Part shown: one piece after another, positions 54,063-63,260 of the stretch
Layout: every line of letters starts with the position of its first letter
How positions within the stretch are numbered: the stretch's first letter is position 1
Program-made: the position numbers and the translations under genes
Notes under the pieces: model-generated
Database searches by the model: none
Seen by the model: only the letters and a program-made list of their open reading frames with translations
What the model was told of the DNA's origin: nothing
Assembly (NCBI RefSeq): GCF_040126305.1
Contig: NZ_CP149510.1
Span: forward strand, 1,871,001 to 1,935,000
From: Pararhizobium sp. A13
Lineage (GTDB): Bacteria > Pseudomonadota > Alphaproteobacteria > Rhizobiales > Rhizobiaceae
Length of the DNA: 64,000 nt
Direction: 5' to 3'

Positions 54063-55277
54063 ATGGAGATCGCATTGCTGGACGCAACGACTATCGCGAG
54101 GCGTCTGGCCACGCTCATCGAGAGGCACGAGCAGATCTCCATCGCAGTCGCCTGGGGTGACCTCACCGGAGTTGCCGACACGCTTCTCGCGAATACGGCC
54201 AAGTTTCAATCCGTGCTGCTCGGTGTCGATTTCTCGGCTACTGACCCTGATCTCATCGATCGCCTTGTCGACGTCCCCAACTCTTTCGTCGCTAAAAACC
54301 GGCCTGGCTGCTTCCATCCTAAGATCTTTTACTTCCAGTCAGGTGCCAAAGCCGAGGCCATTGTCGGCAGCGCCAACTTCACCAAGGGTGGTCTGGGCAT
54401 AAACCTCGAAGCAAGCGTACATGTGCAAGGCGCGGCGAACGATGGCTTCTTCGAACAGGTTCGCGACCAGCTCGCGCGGTATAAGCCCCTCCATCTCCCG
54501 ATCACCCGGAAACTTGCCGACAGTTACCGCCGTCAGTCCGACGCGGCGGACAAGGCGCCAAGGCCGAAAAGCCCCGTCCTACCCGGCGAGACTAAGGGCT
54601 GGGCGAGCGTCACTTCACCGCTCGCGACTATGTCGTGGAAAGACTTCGTAAAGCTCGCCCGGCAGGATCTGCATCACGACTTCAAAAAGCGGATGAAGCT
54701 GGTCCGAGAGATCCAACAGATGTTCGCTAAGACCGCCTCATTCAGGGACCTTGCGGTTGCCGAATGGAAGGGTATTGCCGGTGTCCTTGGGGGGGCTGAA
54801 GCCGAAGCGGCAGGTCTCAATGACTTCGACTGGGGCTGGTTCGGCTCAATGGGCGGCGCCGGCACGTTTGCGGAACTAATAGGACAGCAGGATGACGCCC
54901 TCGCAGCAGCCCTAGATTTAGTTCCGAAGCGTGGAGACGTGACCGAGCGCCAGTTCGACGACTATGTTACAGCCTTTACCGACGCCTTCTCGGGATCGGT
55001 ACGCAAGGCTCGTCTCGGCCCTGCGACCCGGCTCCTTGCCATGAAGCGTCCCGACATCTTCGTATGTGTCAATGCCGGAAACACGATCGGTCTTGCCGAG
55101 TCTCTCTCGTTCGCGCCGACTACCCTGTCCCTGGGCAACTATTGGAAGCGCGTGATCGAGCCGATCCAGCAGGCCCCCTGGTTTTGCGAGCCACGACCGA
55201 CGGGTCGTAACATGGAACTTTGGGACGCTCGCGTGGCCATGCTTGACGCAATCTATTACTCTCCAATGTCGAAATGA
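54063..55277 (+). CDS. Phospholipase D-like (HKD) domain protein
   Basis: 404 residues. A single PLD-type half-site lies near the N-terminus: CFHPKIFYF (H85, K87) and then VGSANFTKGG, the HxK...N pattern of PLD-family nucleases and lipases, which act as dimers. The rest (about 130-404) is helical and includes a region rich in Lys around 190 and DWGWFGSMGGAG. ATG 54063 is preferred over the TTG at 53937 because the conserved part starts there. Defence-type nucleases often have this domain, and its neighbours fit, but the substrate is unknown. Confidence 0.75.
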   Translation: MEIALLDATTIARRLATLIERHEQISIAVAWGDLTGVADTLLANTAKFQSVLLGVDFSATDPDLIDRLVDVPNSFVAKNRPGCFHPKIFYFQSGAKAEAIVGSANFTKGGLGINLEASVHVQGAANDGFFEQVRDQLARYKPLHLPITRKLADSYRRQSDAADKAPRPKSPVLPGETKGWASVTSPLATMSWKDFVKLARQDLHHDFKKRMKLVREIQQMFAKTASFRDLAVAEWKGIAGVLGGAEAEAAGLNDFDWGWFGSMGGAGTFAELIGQQDDALAAALDLVPKRGDVTERQFDDYVTAFTDAFSGSVRKARLGPATRLLAMKRPDIFVCVNAGNTIGLAESLSFAPTTLSLGNYWKRVIEPIQQAPWFCEPRPTGRNMELWDARVAMLDAIYYSPMSK

Positions 55278-55306
55278 ACAGGATGGGCGAGCGGCAATAA
55301 CTTCCG
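55277..55306 (+). repeat. Direct repeat, right copy
   Basis: Thirty bases from AACAGGAT to AACTTCCG, overlapping the last base of the phospholipase D-like gene. It repeats 53786-53815 with three mismatches in the same orientation, 1491 bases apart. Confidence 0.7.
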
Positions 55307-55505
55307 TATTCTCAATCGATCTCCCCGCCATTGGCGCGGCTCTGCTCTCTCCACCGATAGCGCGTTACTTTATCCTTTAACTGCGGGCAAATGTTTGCAT
55401 TGTGCCGAGCGGAACTCGGCGGTGGCTATACGCATGTCCGCTTCGATGCTGGACAAGCTAGCGGCAGATGGTTTCTAATGTCCGGGCACACTCTTCTGTT
55501 TCCTG

Positions 55506-56487
55506 TCACGCGTCGGCGATGACAAACTTCTCTGGCTCAACGGTCAGACGGTATCGTGCCTGCTCCCTTCTATTTGAACCCAACCCTTCTTCATCGGACG
55601 TGAGCAGGCGTACTTCTGCGGACACCCACCCGTTCTCGACCCGTACAGACGACACCGCGAGATGGATGCCTTTGCCGAGATCACTGGAATTAAGAGCGTC
55701 GTCAAGGAGAGGGGCGCCTTCCGCATTGACGCGGCCCCATCTAAACGCTTGGAGAATGAGCATCGCCAGGTACTGCGTGCGTGAGCGAGAGGGTAATCCC
55801 GTCACGATCCGTTGCAGTCGCGCCGACCACGGTCGCGAAACCCTCACCCGAAAGGCGCCGAACCTCGGCGGCCTGCTCGTGCACCGTTACGGGGACGAGA
55901 TATCGCGGTATGTTCGAAGCCACTTTGGCGGCGACCACCGCGGAAGCCCCCAGGCCGACCAAGTGCGCCGTGATCTCTTCGAGCCTTGCGAAGCGGAAGC
56001 AATAGCCGCCAAACTTGGCGGCAGGACTTTGCGGCGCTGCGGAGAAGATGTGCACGTCATTGGTTAATGCCTCGTCGCTGCGAAATCCGAGTCCCTTGTT
56101 ACCAATGCCTTCGCTGATCTCCTTGTCGCTCATGCCGATATTGCGGATCGCTTCAAGGTTGGAGTCAGTGAACGGCCGGCCCCTGTTCCCGACTAGCAGC
56201 AGGCCTTGCTCGGGGCTCTCGATGATGAGGCGGATTGCGATCTCGCCCTTCTCGCCAGGTGCGTGTGCGTCGTGGGCATTCTGGATAAGCTCAAAGAGGA
56301 CGCGGTCGCCATATTGGGTACCGATCACGTCGCTGAGGCTCTTGAGGCTCTCGTAAACCTTAACATTGCGATAGTGCGCATCGAGTGCGTGCCCAAGTTG
56401 CGATCGGGTCAGCGCCTCAATGGCGCCGGCGGCTGTCGCGTTCGCCTTTTCGGCGACGCTATTGAGCGGTTCGTCTAGGTAGGCCAT
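55506..56487 (-). pseudogene. Broken sacsin-type GHKL ATPase gene
   Basis: The first 235 codons from 56487 encode a GHKL ATPase of the sacsin kind: FELIQNAHDAHAPGEKGE (N box), NRGRPFT and GIGNKGLGFRS (ATP lid). The frame then ends at 55741. A different frame continues protein-like sequence (YLAMLILQAFRWGRV to LTVEPEKFVIADA, stop 55506). A tandem GCGT at 55775-55782 sits at the switch; removing one copy joins both parts into about 325 residues. Relatives of this family are usually far longer, so a large internal deletion also seems to have occurred. It is probably inactive. Confidence 0.7.
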
Positions 56488-56569
56488 GTCTCAACCTCGA
56501 TTGAGCTCGCCGGGCAGTCGAGCGCGATCGGCGGACATATCGTTAACTGCCGCATCCGGGCGTTCCACC

Positions 56570-57709
56570 TCACCGCGCGCGACCTCTTTTGCTACTTAGC
56601 GAATTCAAGGGGTTGAAGCCTTGCTCGTTCCGGAAATAATCTCCGCTGTCTTGCACCGCGTATAACGGACACTTCGTGGCGCATCGATTGCATCCCTTAC
56701 TAAGCTTTCCATCGACGCAGGTACGTGTGGCAGCACGCCGCTCAGTTATAGCTAGATCTTCAGTGATTGCTCCGAGCATCTCTATGTCGATCACGTGGGC
56801 GGCTATAGCCGCAGCCCTGACGGCCTCGATCGTTGACGAAATTGTGGGGATATTGCCGGTGTGCTCTTCTCGCGTGACCGCAGCCAATATGTGAGCGGCG
56901 CCTTTCAAGCCCATGAGCGTAGCGCCGATGGCAGATGAAACATGATCCTGCCCGACGGCAACGTCTGTGGGGATTGGTCCCAATGGCATAATTGGGATGC
57001 CAGTTGACGAAAGAACGTCCGCGATTACGGCAATCGAACTCGGTCGCGCATGGCCAGGGGACTCGATAATGACCTCAGCCCCTTCACGTTTTATCTGTTT
57101 GGCCAGTTCTAGCTGTAGCCTGATTTCGGACATTTGTGCGGTATCGGCGCTGTCGAAGATGTTGGCAGACCGGAACGAAGCTCCAAGGCTGATCGTGGTC
57201 TTATACTTCAGGCAGATAGCAATGATGTCAGGCAATATGCGCAGATAAACGTTTTCCCGGCGTCGCGAGACCGCGAGGTCTTTGATGACAATGCCTCCGC
57301 CTCTGGACGTAAATGGCACTAATCGAGATTGTGCCTCCGAGATGATTTCCGGTGTGGGGGTAGGATGAATGGTGATGATACCAACCCCACCTTCGGCCTG
57401 TTCCCTAACACGATCCAGTAGTTCGTGCTCGTCAATACATCCGTCACGAGGTTCGACCGTATAAATCGGCAAGGTCGCAGCGAAGTAACCGTATCCAAGT
57501 ACCGCTTTCCAAATGGGCGTTTGGTTTTGGACGATGCTCAAATCGGAAACAATCTGGCAAGGCGCTTCGGCTTCACGCAACGCATCCAGTTTGCGAAGCT
57601 GATCAGAAATATTGCGACGATGACTGGCACCGATTAGCGCGTTTACGCGCGTTGGCTTTCCGGGGCCGACGTCCAAAGCAATACCATCTGGACGAAAAAT
57701 GGTGGTCAC
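56570..57709 (-). CDS. ThiC-like radical SAM protein associated with a SIR2-SLOG gene
   Basis: 379 residues aligning by eye over nearly the whole ThiC (phosphomethylpyrimidine synthase) core: RVNALIGAS, ATLPIY (ThiC GTVPIY), FTSRGGG, TISLGASFR, IIESPGH (H220), LGPIPTDVAVGQDH (H256), VTREEHTG (H283) and a final C340-x2-C343-x3-C347. H220 and H283 are 63 apart, as are the ThiC metal ligands (64). ThiC converts aminoimidazole ribotide to the thiamin pyrimidine. Here the MDLSTGG, HAGV and SRGGS contact motifs have changed, and the Cys triad is one residue shorter, so a different reaction is likely. GTG 57709 overlaps the SIR2 stop (GTGA) and has a GGAG; a TTG lies three bases earlier. Confidence 0.8.
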   Translation of the reverse strand: MTTIFRPDGIALDVGPGKPTRVNALIGASHRRNISDQLRKLDALREAEAPCQIVSDLSIVQNQTPIWKAVLGYGYFAATLPIYTVEPRDGCIDEHELLDRVREQAEGGVGIITIHPTPTPEIISEAQSRLVPFTSRGGGIVIKDLAVSRRRENVYLRILPDIIAICLKYKTTISLGASFRSANIFDSADTAQMSEIRLQLELAKQIKREGAEVIIESPGHARPSSIAVIADVLSSTGIPIMPLGPIPTDVAVGQDHVSSAIGATLMGLKGAAHILAAVTREEHTGNIPTISSTIEAVRAAAIAAHVIDIEMLGAITEDLAITERRAATRTCVDGKLSKGCNRCATKCPLYAVQDSGDYFRNEQGFNPLNSLSSKRGRAR

Positions 57710-59088
57710 CAACTTCTCCAGTGAGGCATTTTTGCTAATGCTAGGTCTATGATTTCCGCAGGTTGCATCGGAGTGCCATCGTCAGTGGCAGTGAGATACC
57801 GATTGTCATTTGGGAGGAGTTTTCTGATATGCGCTATCTGGGCCAGATCAGTAGATGAACCTGCACCGTTCTCGGCGACTAACAGAATGTTGCAACCGAG
57901 ATCAGCCGCAAGCTCGACCTCTGCTCGTGTTCCCATTCCCCCGTCGAAGGCTAAAATGGTGTTAGCAGATCGGAGCATCTCAGCTCGCCACTCCTTGAGG
58001 CGCGGCAAGAGCTGCGGATCGTCCGAAAGAGCGGGAACTTGGGCGTAAGGGTTGGCAAAGTATCTAATCCGCTCCCGGAAATCGATCCTATCCTTGGCTG
58101 CCTGATCTACAAATGCCTGTATGAAATTCCGACTTGCGCCTGTGGACTGTCCATCGAACAAGACAACTGACACTTCGGTTCGTTTGGCTAGTTCTCTACC
58201 GACGTCTTCAGCCAACTTGCTGTTCGCGTTGTGCCCTCCAGTGACATACATAGTCGGCCCCCGCGACCTGAGTGCAATGCTATCCAAAGCAGCCGCATAC
58301 TCATCAAAGTTGTCCACGATTGCGCAGTCAATTCCAATTCGCCGCAGGTCCATGACCCACTGTTGTTGCCTTTGAATAGCATCCGGAGTTCTGCTCGGAT
58401 CAGCCCTCTTTTGAAGCATGTAGCGCTGTTTCGGCACCTTATGCGCGAGCCTTCGCGCCTCGACCAAAATATTAGCTATATTGGGGTCACCGTAGCCGTA
58501 GCCGGCAAACAGAAAGGTCTTTCGCTGAAGATCGTTTCTCAAACGCTCCGCCATGAGTGGATGTCTTACGAAATAGTCCTCAAAATCTTCACGCGTTATT
58601 ACAAGCTCATCCGCAGAGGAGCGATTTATGCATCCATGCGCTTTAATAATTTCGCGTCGTCCCGGCTCATGGTGGTGCGCTATGTCTGTGTCTCGGGAAT
58701 GGACAACAGGAGCGCCAACCGGATATGCCGATTCCAAGAGGTCGTCATAATTCGTTGTCCAGACCAAATCGATGGCGCTCCGGGCGAGCGCCTGATGGTA
58801 GTGATTTGGCCTTGCCTTTGATTGTTTAATGGCAGTTTGAATTCTTGCGAACAACGAAGTGCGAGATCCAGCAGACATGTTAACGATATATTGAGCAATC
58901 CCCGGGAGGTCGTCTTCCTCTTTGATCTGCAGTCCCATTGGCTCCGCCAAGGGTCGCAATAGATCCATCCAGTTCGGAAGCTTTGAAGGCGTGGAGATGC
59001 CCGCGCCGACGAACGCGGCGGCATTTCCGGTAAATGCCGCCTTACTCACTTCTTCAACAAGCGTTTCCTTTGAAATCGTCGGATTCAT
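57706..59088 (-). CDS. SIR2-SLOG protein (ThsA-like NADase effector)
   Basis: 460 residues. An N-terminal SIR2-like domain has FVGAGIS (about 27-32), TTNYDDLLE with N113 and D115, KAHG with H151 and FAGYGYGDPN (195-203). A C-terminal SLOG domain (about 280-450) has MYVTGGHNANS and FDGGMGTRAEVELA. This order and size match Thoeris ThsA (476 residues), whose essential N112 and H152 sit at nearly the same positions. ThsA destroys NAD when its SLOG domain binds a cyclic ADP-ribose isomer made by the TIR protein ThsB. No TIR gene is near. GGAAGG precedes the ATG, 15 bases after hsdR. GC is lower than in hsdR. Confidence 0.85.
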   Translation of the reverse strand: MNPTISKETLVEEVSKAAFTGNAAAFVGAGISTPSKLPNWMDLLRPLAEPMGLQIKEEDDLPGIAQYIVNMSAGSRTSLFARIQTAIKQSKARPNHYHQALARSAIDLVWTTNYDDLLESAYPVGAPVVHSRDTDIAHHHEPGRREIIKAHGCINRSSADELVITREDFEDYFVRHPLMAERLRNDLQRKTFLFAGYGYGDPNIANILVEARRLAHKVPKQRYMLQKRADPSRTPDAIQRQQQWVMDLRRIGIDCAIVDNFDEYAAALDSIALRSRGPTMYVTGGHNANSKLAEDVGRELAKRTEVSVVLFDGQSTGASRNFIQAFVDQAAKDRIDFRERIRYFANPYAQVPALSDDPQLLPRLKEWRAEMLRSANTILAFDGGMGTRAEVELAADLGCNILLVAENGAGSSTDLAQIAHIRKLLPNDNRYLTATDDGTPMQPAEIIDLALAKMPHWRSW

Positions 59089-59103
59089 CAAATGCCTTCC
59101 CGG

Positions 59104-62067
59104 TCAGTAATATTCCCGAATATATCCATAGGCCTTTTCGAAGAGCTCCGGATCCTGGTGCAGCTTGTAGCGAAAAAGAGTCTGACGGAGCGCCTTCTTG
59201 ACCTCGCGCTCGCCGGCATGCGTGGCCTGCCAGCCATCAAACCTGACTGCGCGGACTATCTCGTCGATGTCATCGACGACCCGCTTGACCATCACCGGCG
59301 TCTCGCCGTTCTGGGCTTCTTCAAAGAGCGCTGTCAATGCCGCCTTGCCGCGGTCGATGTCCTCTTCTTCTGGCATCTCGCGCTCGGTTTTCACAACATC
59401 CTTCGCCAGTGCTAGAAGCTCCTTTAAGAAATCAATGGAGAGGAGCAAGCCCTGTTGATGCCGGTTCTTCAAATCTTCCAGACGTTCGCCGAGCGCCTTG
59501 AACTTGGGATTTCCTGCATGCTTCCGTAGGCGGCCGGCCAACTTTACCGAAATTTCTTTGGCCTTCTTTTCCGGGTCAGGGTTTCCAAGGACGGTCTCAA
59601 GCAGTTCGGCGTCCAGAACCAGCGTATCGAGATCGTCTCGTACCGCGTCGACATGGACGTTTTCGTGGATCAGCTCGATGGTCTTCGCACCAAGCCGGTG
59701 CCAGAGGAGGCGACCTGTGCCGCTCGACGGCTTCAAGGATTCGTAAACTTGTGCCAACCAGCGATAATCTGTTTCGTACTGCGTTAGCACCGGATCGGGT
59801 GATAGAGCCTCCCAGATCCGTGCCAGTACGCTGAAATCGGCCGCGAAGGCGTCGCGAAGCTCATTGTTCGGGATGCACTCCTGCGCGGCAATCAGACCCT
59901 CGTAACCCGTGAGGCTGCGGTCCACGCCTGCGAAGTAGGCGAGGCACTTCTGCAGCGCGGTCGGCAGAGCATTGATGAGCTCTGCGATATTCGATACCGC
60001 CTTTTTCATTCCCTCTTCATCGAACTGCAGTGCCTGCGCGACATCGTCGAAGATGCCGAGATAGTCGACAATCAGGCCGTGGGTCTTCTGTTCGCCATAG
60101 GGGCGGTTCGTCCGGCAGATCGCCTGCAGCAGCGTGTGGTCGCGCAGCGGCTTGTCCAGGTACATGGTCTGCAGAATCGGCGCGTCGAAGCCTGTCAGCA
60201 ATTTCGACGTTACGATGATGATCTTCAGCGGGTCCTTCGGATCGCGGAACCTGTCGAGCAGCTTTTCCTCGGCATCGCGGTCGCGCTTGTAGGCGGCATA
60301 CTCGGGTTCGCCGCTGTTCACAGACATCACGATATCCGACACTTCCGGGGGCAGGTGTCGGTCGAGTTCCTGCTTATAGAGCAGACAGCTCTCGCGGTCG
60401 AAGGTCACCACCTGCGCGCCAAAGCCGTTCGGGGCGACCTTCTCCTGGAAGTGCTTGGCGATGTCGGCGCAGATCGCGCGGATGCGCTCGGGCGCCTTGA
60501 CCAGTATCGACATCTTGGCGGCAGCCTTGCCCAGCCGATCCCTGTCCTCATCCGTCAGGCCCTGGGTCAGCTCGGCATAGGCATCCTCGATTGCCTTCTG
60601 GTCGATGTGCAGATCCACCAGCCGCGGCTCGAAATGCAACTCCTTCGTCGCACCGTCACGGATCGAGTCGTCGAGGCCATAGCGGCTCATATAGCCGCCC
60701 TGATCAGTCTCGGCGCCAAAGGCATAGAATGTGTTCTTGTCCGCCCGATTGATCGGCGTGCCGGTTAGGCCGAACAGGAACGCATTCGGCAGTGCCTCGC
60801 GCATCTTGCGGCCCAGATCCCCCTCCTGCGTGCGGTGCGCCTCGTCCACAAGAACGATGATGTTGTCTCGATCGTTCAGCATGCCGTCCGCCTCGGCGAA
60901 CTTGTGGATCGTGGTGATCACCACCTTCCGCGCGTCCTTACCCAAGAGATCGGCCAGTTCCTTGCGACTTTCCGTGCGCACCATGTTGGGCATGTCGGCG
61001 GCATAGAAGGTGCCGGAGATCTGGCTATCCAGGTCGATCCGGTCGACCACGATCAGCACCGTGGGGTTCTTCAGCGCCGAATGCAGCCGCAGCTTGCGCG
61101 CGGCGAACAGCATCAGAAGCGACTTGCCCGACCCCTGGAAATGCCAGATCAGCCCCTTGCGCGGCTGGCCCGCCACCACCCGTGCGACGATCTTGTTGAC
61201 GCCGTCCACCTGCTGATAGCGAGCGATGATCTTGATGCGGTGTTTTCCCTTCTGCGTCGCGAAGGCGGTGAAGCTGTCGAGCATGTCCAGCACCATTGCC
61301 GGTCGCAGCATCGAAGTGGCAGCTTTTTCCACCGCGCCTAGCGTTTGCGGGCCGTCATCATCGCGCCAAGGCCCCCACATATCGACCGGCATCCGGACCG
61401 AGCCGTAGCGAAACTCTTTGCCCTCGGTCGCCACCGAAAAGACGTTGGGCACGAACAGCTCCGGTACGTTCCGCTCGTAATCGTCATGCACCTGCAAGGC
61501 GGCGTCGAGCCAGCTTTGGCTGGACCGCACCGGCGTCTTGGCTTCGGTCAGCACCAACGGGATGCCGTTCACCAGCAGCACCAGATCGGCGCGTTTTTCT
61601 GTCTTGCCGGCGCGTATGGTGAACTGCTGGGTGACGACAAAGCTGTTCTTCTCGATGTCCTCGAAATCGATCAGGCGGATAGTGACGTGTTCGCCATTCG
61701 CGCCAAAGGGCATCGACCGTTCGCCCAGCAGCCAGGCCGCAAATTCCTCGTTCGCCTTCACCAGCCCGCCCGACCGCGCGCCCATGACGATGGCGCGCAG
61801 GCGGTAAAGCACGTCATCGGCCCGGCCGGGATTGGCGGCGATGTCGGGGTTCAGGCGGATCAGGGCGTCGCGCAGGTGGGGTTCTACCAGCACCTCCTGC
61901 GGCTGGCGGGGTAGGTCGGCGGGGGTGACATAGTGCCAGCCGAGGCCCGCAATCTTGCCCCCGAAACGGGCGAGGCCAGGCGAGAGCTGCGCCGGGCGGG
62001 CCGAGGCCGCGCCCGTAAGAAGGTCGCGCAGATGAGCTTCGACGGTGTTGGCTTCGGTGAAGGTCAT
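59104..62067 (-). CDS. hsdR: Type I restriction enzyme, motor and endonuclease subunit HsdR
   Basis: 987 residues. The N-terminal nuclease domain has the PD-(D/E)xK-type pattern RADLVLLVNGIPLVLTEAKTP (about 165-185). The SF2 translocase shows Walker A QGSGKS (about 315), TTIHKF, DEAH (about 405), LTGTPI and the second RecA half with LLTGFDAP and QAICRTNRPY. The helical C-terminus binds HsdM. It moves DNA and cuts it away from the unmodified recognition site. The ATG overlaps the stop of hsdS (ATGA). The C-terminal third seems less GC-rich than the rest. Confidence 0.95.
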   Translation of the reverse strand: MTFTEANTVEAHLRDLLTGAASARPAQLSPGLARFGGKIAGLGWHYVTPADLPRQPQEVLVEPHLRDALIRLNPDIAANPGRADDVLYRLRAIVMGARSGGLVKANEEFAAWLLGERSMPFGANGEHVTIRLIDFEDIEKNSFVVTQQFTIRAGKTEKRADLVLLVNGIPLVLTEAKTPVRSSQSWLDAALQVHDDYERNVPELFVPNVFSVATEGKEFRYGSVRMPVDMWGPWRDDDGPQTLGAVEKAATSMLRPAMVLDMLDSFTAFATQKGKHRIKIIARYQQVDGVNKIVARVVAGQPRKGLIWHFQGSGKSLLMLFAARKLRLHSALKNPTVLIVVDRIDLDSQISGTFYAADMPNMVRTESRKELADLLGKDARKVVITTIHKFAEADGMLNDRDNIIVLVDEAHRTQEGDLGRKMREALPNAFLFGLTGTPINRADKNTFYAFGAETDQGGYMSRYGLDDSIRDGATKELHFEPRLVDLHIDQKAIEDAYAELTQGLTDEDRDRLGKAAAKMSILVKAPERIRAICADIAKHFQEKVAPNGFGAQVVTFDRESCLLYKQELDRHLPPEVSDIVMSVNSGEPEYAAYKRDRDAEEKLLDRFRDPKDPLKIIIVTSKLLTGFDAPILQTMYLDKPLRDHTLLQAICRTNRPYGEQKTHGLIVDYLGIFDDVAQALQFDEEGMKKAVSNIAELINALPTALQKCLAYFAGVDRSLTGYEGLIAAQECIPNNELRDAFAADFSVLARIWEALSPDPVLTQYETDYRWLAQVYESLKPSSGTGRLLWHRLGAKTIELIHENVHVDAVRDDLDTLVLDAELLETVLGNPDPEKKAKEISVKLAGRLRKHAGNPKFKALGERLEDLKNRHQQGLLLSIDFLKELLALAKDVVKTEREMPEEEDIDRGKAALTALFEEAQNGETPVMVKRVVDDIDEIVRAVRFDGWQATHAGEREVKKALRQTLFRYKLHQDPELFEKAYGYIREYY

Positions 62068-63260
62068 TCACTCACCTCTATTTCTGCAAACACACCTTCA
62101 CGAATCTTCGCATGGGCATACCGTGCCTTTTCCAGTCGAGCAGCCGCATCTGCAACAGCATCGGCCAGAAGCGAAATCCTCCCGCAGATTTCTTTCTGTT
62201 CTTCCAGCGATGGGACTGGCACAGGAACAGGATTAAGGTGCTTGTGATTAAGTTGCGGAACTGACGTCGTATCGGCGAACCGCCAAAGGCCAATCCCCTT
62301 GAAAAACCACATCAGATATTCGGCAGACACACATTCTGGATGGGGCTCAAGCGCCATCAAATTCGGGTCCAGAGCCGCAGGACGTGCAAGAATGCCGATC
62401 TTATTCAGAAAGATCGATGCACCGCGCTTAGGGAAAACGACGGTTCCGGGCTTAAAGACCCGTATGCCAGGGTTTCTACTGGCCGAGAACCGGACTTCTG
62501 CGTTCTCGAGCTTTCGATGGTCGGCATTTCGATTGAAGTCGGCAACTTTGAAGAAGAGCGTGTTCCCGTCATCACCAGCTACGGGCTCGCCATTCCCGCT
62601 GCGTGCGTTGTAAATCCGCTCTCCTTTCTCTGCCGAAAAGCGCCCCTTGTATCCTTGAGACATAGAGAAGCCACGTATCTCGATCGTTTCCAATATGAGA
62701 GCGTCGAGCAGGATACTGGCCTGTTCACACAACCCATAAAGGCGATCGATGCTATTTGCCGAAGCATTGAGTGCGTCAACCAGCCGCGCCTGCTCCTGGA
62801 TCGGCGGCAGCAGGAACTCGAAGCTGGCAAGGCTGGTCCAGTTGGTGCGCGGCGACAGCGACCCGGCCGAGGTCCCGACGGCATGATCGAAGAAGGCATC
62901 GGTCTGGCACAGGAATGGCAGCAACTCGGGCATCAGCCGGTCGTTCGCCGGTTCCAGCACATAGATGTCGCCAGAACAGACACCTTCGAAATCCGCCACT
63001 GCCACCTTGCGCTGATAGGCCCGGCGCTTGCCGAACAGAACCTGTCCCGGTTTGAACAGCGTGGCGAAGGTCGTGCCATCGGCCACGTCGCCCCAGCGCC
63101 GGATGCGCAGATCGCCGGGTTCGATATGCTCCAGCCCAACGACATGTTCAATCCCGGCCGCCTCTGGATCGGCCACGCGCGCTTTCGACAGGCGCACCAC
63201 GTCGCCAAAGGCCACGCACGTCCACCCCGCTTTGGAAATCGGCCGCTCAAGCATCAGCAT
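62064..63260 (-). CDS. hsdS: Type I restriction-modification specificity subunit HsdS
   Basis: 398 residues with two target recognition domains: the first from about 1 to 150 (VVGLEHIEPGDLRI; LPPIQEQARLVDALNASANSI leads into the first conserved helix) and the second from about 200 to 350 (FKVADFNRN, VPQLNHKHLNPVPVP), ending in a second helix. The two halves of the split DNA target are read by these domains. Base composition shifts between them: the second domain is clearly less GC-rich, which suggests domain exchange. It overlaps hsdM by 14 bases and hsdR by four. Confidence 0.92.
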   Translation of the reverse strand: MLMLERPISKAGWTCVAFGDVVRLSKARVADPEAAGIEHVVGLEHIEPGDLRIRRWGDVADGTTFATLFKPGQVLFGKRRAYQRKVAVADFEGVCSGDIYVLEPANDRLMPELLPFLCQTDAFFDHAVGTSAGSLSPRTNWTSLASFEFLLPPIQEQARLVDALNASANSIDRLYGLCEQASILLDALILETIEIRGFSMSQGYKGRFSAEKGERIYNARSGNGEPVAGDDGNTLFFKVADFNRNADHRKLENAEVRFSASRNPGIRVFKPGTVVFPKRGASIFLNKIGILARPAALDPNLMALEPHPECVSAEYLMWFFKGIGLWRFADTTSVPQLNHKHLNPVPVPVPSLEEQKEICGRISLLADAVADAAARLEKARYAHAKIREGVFAEIEVSE

